The notes below the pieces were generated by a model, which had not been told where the DNA came from, ran no database searches, and was given only the letters and a program-made list of their open reading frames with translations. Of a stretch of DNA of 64,000 nt, positions 59,825-64,000 are shown one piece after another; position 1 is the stretch's first letter; each line of letters starts with the position of its first letter. Position numbers and translations under genes: made by a program. This DNA comes from Warburgia ugandensis (lineage: Eukaryota > Streptophyta > Magnoliopsida > Canellales > Canellaceae). The DNA lies in contig CP141128.1 in assembly GCA_035236585.1 (NCBI GenBank), forward strand, positions 51,573,257 through 51,637,256, in the 5' to 3' direction.

Positions 59825-62328
59825 ATGGACAAATATTCTTGGATGACTATGAAATATCATCAAGAGAATATGAGAAGGGAATAGAGCAGTTCATAGAGTT
59901 TGCACTTGAGGTAGCTGGTGATTGTAATAGGATTCAACATCCATGCTTGAGATGTGGAAACCTAAAAAGGTTATTGTAGATGAGATGAAAGAACATTTGT
60001 GCTTCAACAAAGTTGATGAAGGCTATAAACCTTGGATGTAGCATGTAGAAGGAATTCCTGATCATAAAGCCTCGATAAGGGTGGAATGTGAATAGGGTCA
60101 CATAGTTACAGCATCACTAATATTTTGAGCTCCATTTGATGACTTTAAGGATGATCCTCAATAATTCCAAACTACATTGTAGGAATTTGATGAACCATTA
60201 TGTGTTTGATGTACAGATTACACGAAGTCATTTGTAGTGGTAGAACTTTATAACATGAAATTAAGATTTGGTTTTTCAAATCAAGGTTTTATAGGATTAT
60301 TGAAAGTGATTTGTAAAATGTTGACAAAGGAGGACAAACTAGTTAGGTCAAAATGAAAAGCAAAGTAAACACTTGCTGCACGACGGTTGAAATATGAAAC
60401 TAGACACTGCTTGTCCCAATGACTACATTTTATATAGGAAGGAACACAAAGACAAAACTACACCCCCAACTTATGGACATTGAAGATGGAAGCTGAAGAA
60501 TAATTCAACTAATCAGCAATTGAAAGATATTTCTACAAAGGTCCTGTGGTATTTTCCCCCTCTTCCAAGGTTTAAGAGAAAATTTGCATTAAAGAAACTA
60601 GTTTGACATGCCTAAGAGAAAGTAGGTGATAAGTATTTACACTATCAAGTAGGTAGCCCATAATGGAAGCTAGTATACTCCATGTGGCCAGAATTTGGAG
60701 AAGAACCCAGAAACCCATGACTTGCAATATCTGCAGACGAGATTAATCCTCATGGTTCTATAAGCAACAAGTATAGTTGCTGGCCTATTATAATAGTTTG
60801 TTACAATTTTTTACTATAGTTGTGCATGAAGAGGAATTTTATGATGTTAACTATATTAATATTAGGTCTTAAGCAACATGGTACTGACATCGATGTGTAG
60901 TGGGCTTCGTTGATTGACGATCTTAGGACCTTATGGGAAGGGATTGAAGATTATAATGCATACAAACAAGAGACCTTCAACTTTAAGGGTGTACTAATAT
61001 GGACAATCAACAACTTTCCTGCAAATGGTAATTTGGCAGGATGCACAACGAAGGCATACAATGCTTGTCCTATTCGTAGTAACCAAACATGTGCCATATG
61101 GCTTCAACTTGGTAGGAAGATGGCATTCCTAAGCCACAGAAGATGGTTACATAGAAACCATCCATACCATTTTAAAGGGGGGAAATTTAATGGTAGTGTG
61201 GATAATAGGATACCTTCAAAGTGGTTTACTGGATGACAAGTATTTGAACACGTTGGGAACATCAATGTCTTATGAGAAAAGAACAAGGCAACTAAGCATA
61301 CATGTGATAGCAACACTAAAGGTTGTTGGAAGAATAACTCAGTATTCTTTGAGCTTGTGCACTGTAAATCCCTCCAAGTGTAGCATGTGCTTGATGTCAT
61401 GCATATTGAAAAGAATGTCTATGATACCTTGATTGGTACCTTGCTTGACATGCTGGGGAAAATAAAGGATAGACTTACAGCTCAAATGGATCTTATGACA
61501 ATAGGTTTGAAGAGAAGGTTGCATCCACATGATAGAAGCAGTTGAGGAACAGACTTGCCCAAAGTAAATTATACTCTTGGTAGAGAAGAGAGAAGAAAAG
61601 TGTGTAAAACCTTGTCAGAGATCAAAGTCCCAGATGGATACTCTTCAAGCTTTAGAAACATTGTCAACATGGAAGAGCTAAAACTCTTAGGGATAAAATC
61701 ACATGATTGTCCTGTATTGATGCAATAACTCCTTCTTGTAGCAATATATTCAGTGCTACCAAATAAAGTTAGATCATCTATTACTACATTATGCTACTTC
61801 TTGAATGTTTTGTGTAAGAAGGTGGTAGATACTTCAAAATTGCAAGAAATTCAGGAGCATCTAGTGACAACCTTATATGAGCATGAGGCAATCTTCCCAC
61901 CATCCTTGTTTAATATCATAATGCACTTAACAATGCACCACATTGATGAGGTTAGGCTATGTGGACCAGTTTATTTGCAATGGATGTACCCATTTGAGTG
62001 GTACATGAAAGCATTAAAAGGGTATGTGTGAAACCACAATTGGCCAGAGGGTGTATGGTCGAATGTTACATTGTACAAGAAGCAGTAGAGTTTTGCATCG
62101 AGTATTTATCAAGAGTGGGTGCTATTGAAATCCTTAGAAAGAAACAACCCGGTGGATTAAATGATCCAAGTGTGAGTGAACCTCTCTTTATTGGTTAGGT
62201 ATCGACTATTGATCGTGAGGAGGGGGAGTAGGTGCATCTTTATGTGTTATGAAACATTAATGTTGATGAAGTTCAATCATATATTGTGTAAGTAATTAAT
62301 GCTTTATTTTATGTTCCTTTCACTTTTC

Positions 62329-62369
<41 letters not shown>

Positions 62370-63490
62370 TATATATATATCTGTGAAGGAAAATGCATGT
62401 ACATAGTTAATTTTCATCTCTTACATAGTTAATTTTTTTCTCTTCATGTATAGCGAGCACATGGACTTCCTAAAAGAGAGGTATCCAAGAGATGCAAACA
62501 AATAGAAGTGGCTATAAGATGAGCATTATTGTTGCTTCACTACTTGGCTTCATCAGAAGGTATTAAAATACAATGAATTAATGCTTGCATTCACTTAATT
62601 AATTTGTAATACATTAATCATCTCACTTAAGTAATATATTATACACATTTTAAATGAGTGAGATATTTCAGGTCATTGTATTTATGATACCTTGGGCTGA
62701 ATTTTAATGGAACCTCAACCAGAAGTAATAAAGAGTGCTAGATATGCTATCAATGGTTATGGCTTTCACACAAAGGATCATGATAGTTCAAGAGCACAAC
62801 TAGGTATTAGTGTTAGCTTAGTTACTAAAGCTACTTTCTTTTCCAACTCAAGGACAACAACCCAATTGTATCTAACAATACTTATGACGGGATTATAAAT
62901 AAGATATGGCTATAAGATTGTACTATTAGATCTATGGTTATGTTTGAGTTCGATTAGGTAGAACACAACAAAGATAACATCAAAACTGATGCCCTTGGAT
63001 TGACATTGGTTAACTTCAATAAGATCGGCTATCAAAATGATCAGTTTATTTTAAAATCTCAAGTGAGACAAGTATTTTATGTATAAGATGTATATGATAT
63101 GAGAAATTCAACTGTTTTATTAGCCTCCCCAGGGGACTTCTATGATGAAGAGGACCTAGGTGACAGAACAATTGATTACCCTTGTATCACTACAATAATG
63201 CTGCCAATCGATCTAATTGAGGAGAATGAGATGGATTATATGCATGATGCTAGTAAGGAAGGTGCTTGAGTTGGATCAGATTGTATCTGAGGGATCAAAT
63301 CAAAGTATTTGTATCATTGGATGTGTCATACCAATCACAGGTTGTACATCAAGGAAATTATACTTATATATGTGTCATGCCAATAACAGGTTGTACATCA
63401 AGGAAATAAAGGATGGGGAATCCCTCTATCATTCACAACTTAATAAGATTTTCAAGATCCAAAAGCAGGGAAAACTTATTCCTATATAAA
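59825..63490 (+). pseudogene. CACTA (En/Spm) TNPD-like transposase
   Basis: Decayed transposase gene of a plant CACTA DNA transposon. Likely ATG at 59825 (MDKYSWM). Transpos_assoc-like N-domain: EYEKGIEQFIEFALEVAG and CLRCGN (59866-59960), with a shift before it. Transposase_21-like domain: DDLRTLWEGIEDYN, VLIWTINNFPANGNLAG, GRKMAFLSHRRWL (60910-61190) and DVMHIEKNVYDTLIGTLLD (61395-61452). DUF4218-like: IKVPDGYSSSF, LKLLGIKSHDCPVLM, LCGPVYLQWMYPFEWYMK (61620-62020). DUF4216-like: INGYGFHTKDHD (62740-62780), then VNFNKIGYQNDQFILKSQ and RQVFYV (63007-63083). Two introns seem kept: about 62288-62452 (GTAAGT...TATAG) and 62561-62671 (GTATTA...TTTCAG). Many stops and shifts. The protein would cut and rejoin transposon ends. 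Confidence 0.9.
62331..62380 (+). repeat. (AT)n microsatellite in CACTA intron
   Basis: About 50 bp of AT/TA repeats with one ACAC interruption, inside the first inferred intron of the transposase gene. Confidence 0.9.
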
Positions 63491-63517
63491 ACATAGGAAG
63501 GTTTCTGGTTTAATATA

Positions 63518-64000
63518 TGTTGTGATTTTAAAGTTAAACTAGCAAGCACACGAATCGGTTATAGTATTCTCATCTGAGGATGTTGATCCCATGAGGAATC
63601 AAACAATTGTGATACTATGACCCCTACTTTAAATTATCCAACCTAGCCAAATTCAAAAAATCTTTGCCAAAACTAAAAATGGAAATTAACACATGAAGAT
63701 GGATGTTATACAAAAAATTAAAAACTATGCTAAAAATTTTTTTAAAAAAAGACTTTCCTAAATCAAACTTTCAAAATTTATGACCATTGTAAAGTGGAAA
63801 CTTTATAAAAATACAATTTTAATAACTTTCCTAAATCAATTTTCCTAAGCATGAAATTTAACAATTAACCTAAGGAAACATGTACTAATAAACTACTTTC
63901 CTAATCATTCAAATCCTAAAGAATGCAATGGAAATTATGAGAATGTAACTTTAACAACTAAAAGCTAATCAACAGCATGCTAAGAACTTAATCAAGATCA
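63518..64000 (-). mobile_element. Probable edge of another LTR, cut by window end
   Basis: From TGTTGTGATTTT onward the sequence has GCAAGCACACGAATCGG, TATAGTATTCTC and GTTGATCCCATGAGGAATC. This resembles the GTATAGC...GGTCAATCCCACAGGGAC end motif of the Athila-like LTRs in the window. After it the sequence is AT-rich without ORFs. I infer the U5 end of an Athila/Tat-type LTR on the minus strand, inserted at the end of the CACTA gene. The rest is outside the window. Confidence 0.5.

Overview
The window is nuclear DNA of a seed plant, most likely an angiosperm with a repeat-rich genome. The evidence is plant-type Ty3/gypsy retrotransposons of the Tekay/Del and Athila lineages, a plant CACTA (En/Spm) TNPD-like transposase and plant-type LINE remnants, on an AT-rich background. 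I see no intact protein-coding gene, no host gene, no tRNA and no rRNA. Almost all of the sequence is nested, decayed transposable elements. The species cannot be named from what is visible.

Layout. 1-1210 is the end of a short-LTR Tekay-like LTR (called LTR-A here). 1211-3875 and 6574-7296 are the two halves of a decayed retroelement interior, split by a solo LTR-A (3876-6568, reverse, TSD AAAAT) and ending in a polypurine tract. 7297-9158 is a forward copy of a second, very long LTR family (LTR-B, 4.6-5.7 kb when not deleted). A reverse LTR-B of about 5.0 kb is spread over 9159-10743, 24182-26336 and 39006-40290. A Tekay-like chromovirus (10744-24176, TSD CTATA) and an Athila-like element (26337-39000, TSD AAGAG/GAGAG) are inserted in it. 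The chromovirus gag is itself split by a 5.7-kb solo LTR-B (12461-18203, TSD TCAAC). 40291-41906 is an Athila pol fragment and 41907-46500 a forward LTR-B. 46501-50462 holds an LTR-like stretch and a decayed chromovirus-type pol. 50463-54407 holds unassigned DNA, a (GA)47 run and two LINE 3' fragments. 54408-59245 is a solo LTR-B. 59825-63490 is a decayed CACTA transposase gene. 63518-64000 looks like the edge of another LTR.

How the parts relate. Nothing here forms a working gene set; the elements are related by insertion history. The most interesting signal is in the non-coding parts of the retroelements. LTR-B has its TATA box about 560-620 bp from its 5' edge and its conserved AATAAA about 180-200 bp from its 3' edge, so the repeated (R) part of its RNA would be about 4 kb. 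Inside it are RNA-like hairpins whose stems are kept by compensatory and wobble changes between copies. One module (a CGTTT-type stem with a nearly invariant 9-nt GTGAGGTCT loop, flanked by other helices) occurs in four LTR-B copies and again in the untranslated leader of the unrelated Athila-like element. A second hairpin of 12-14 bp lies upstream of the poly(A) signal. These are the best candidates for something undescribed.
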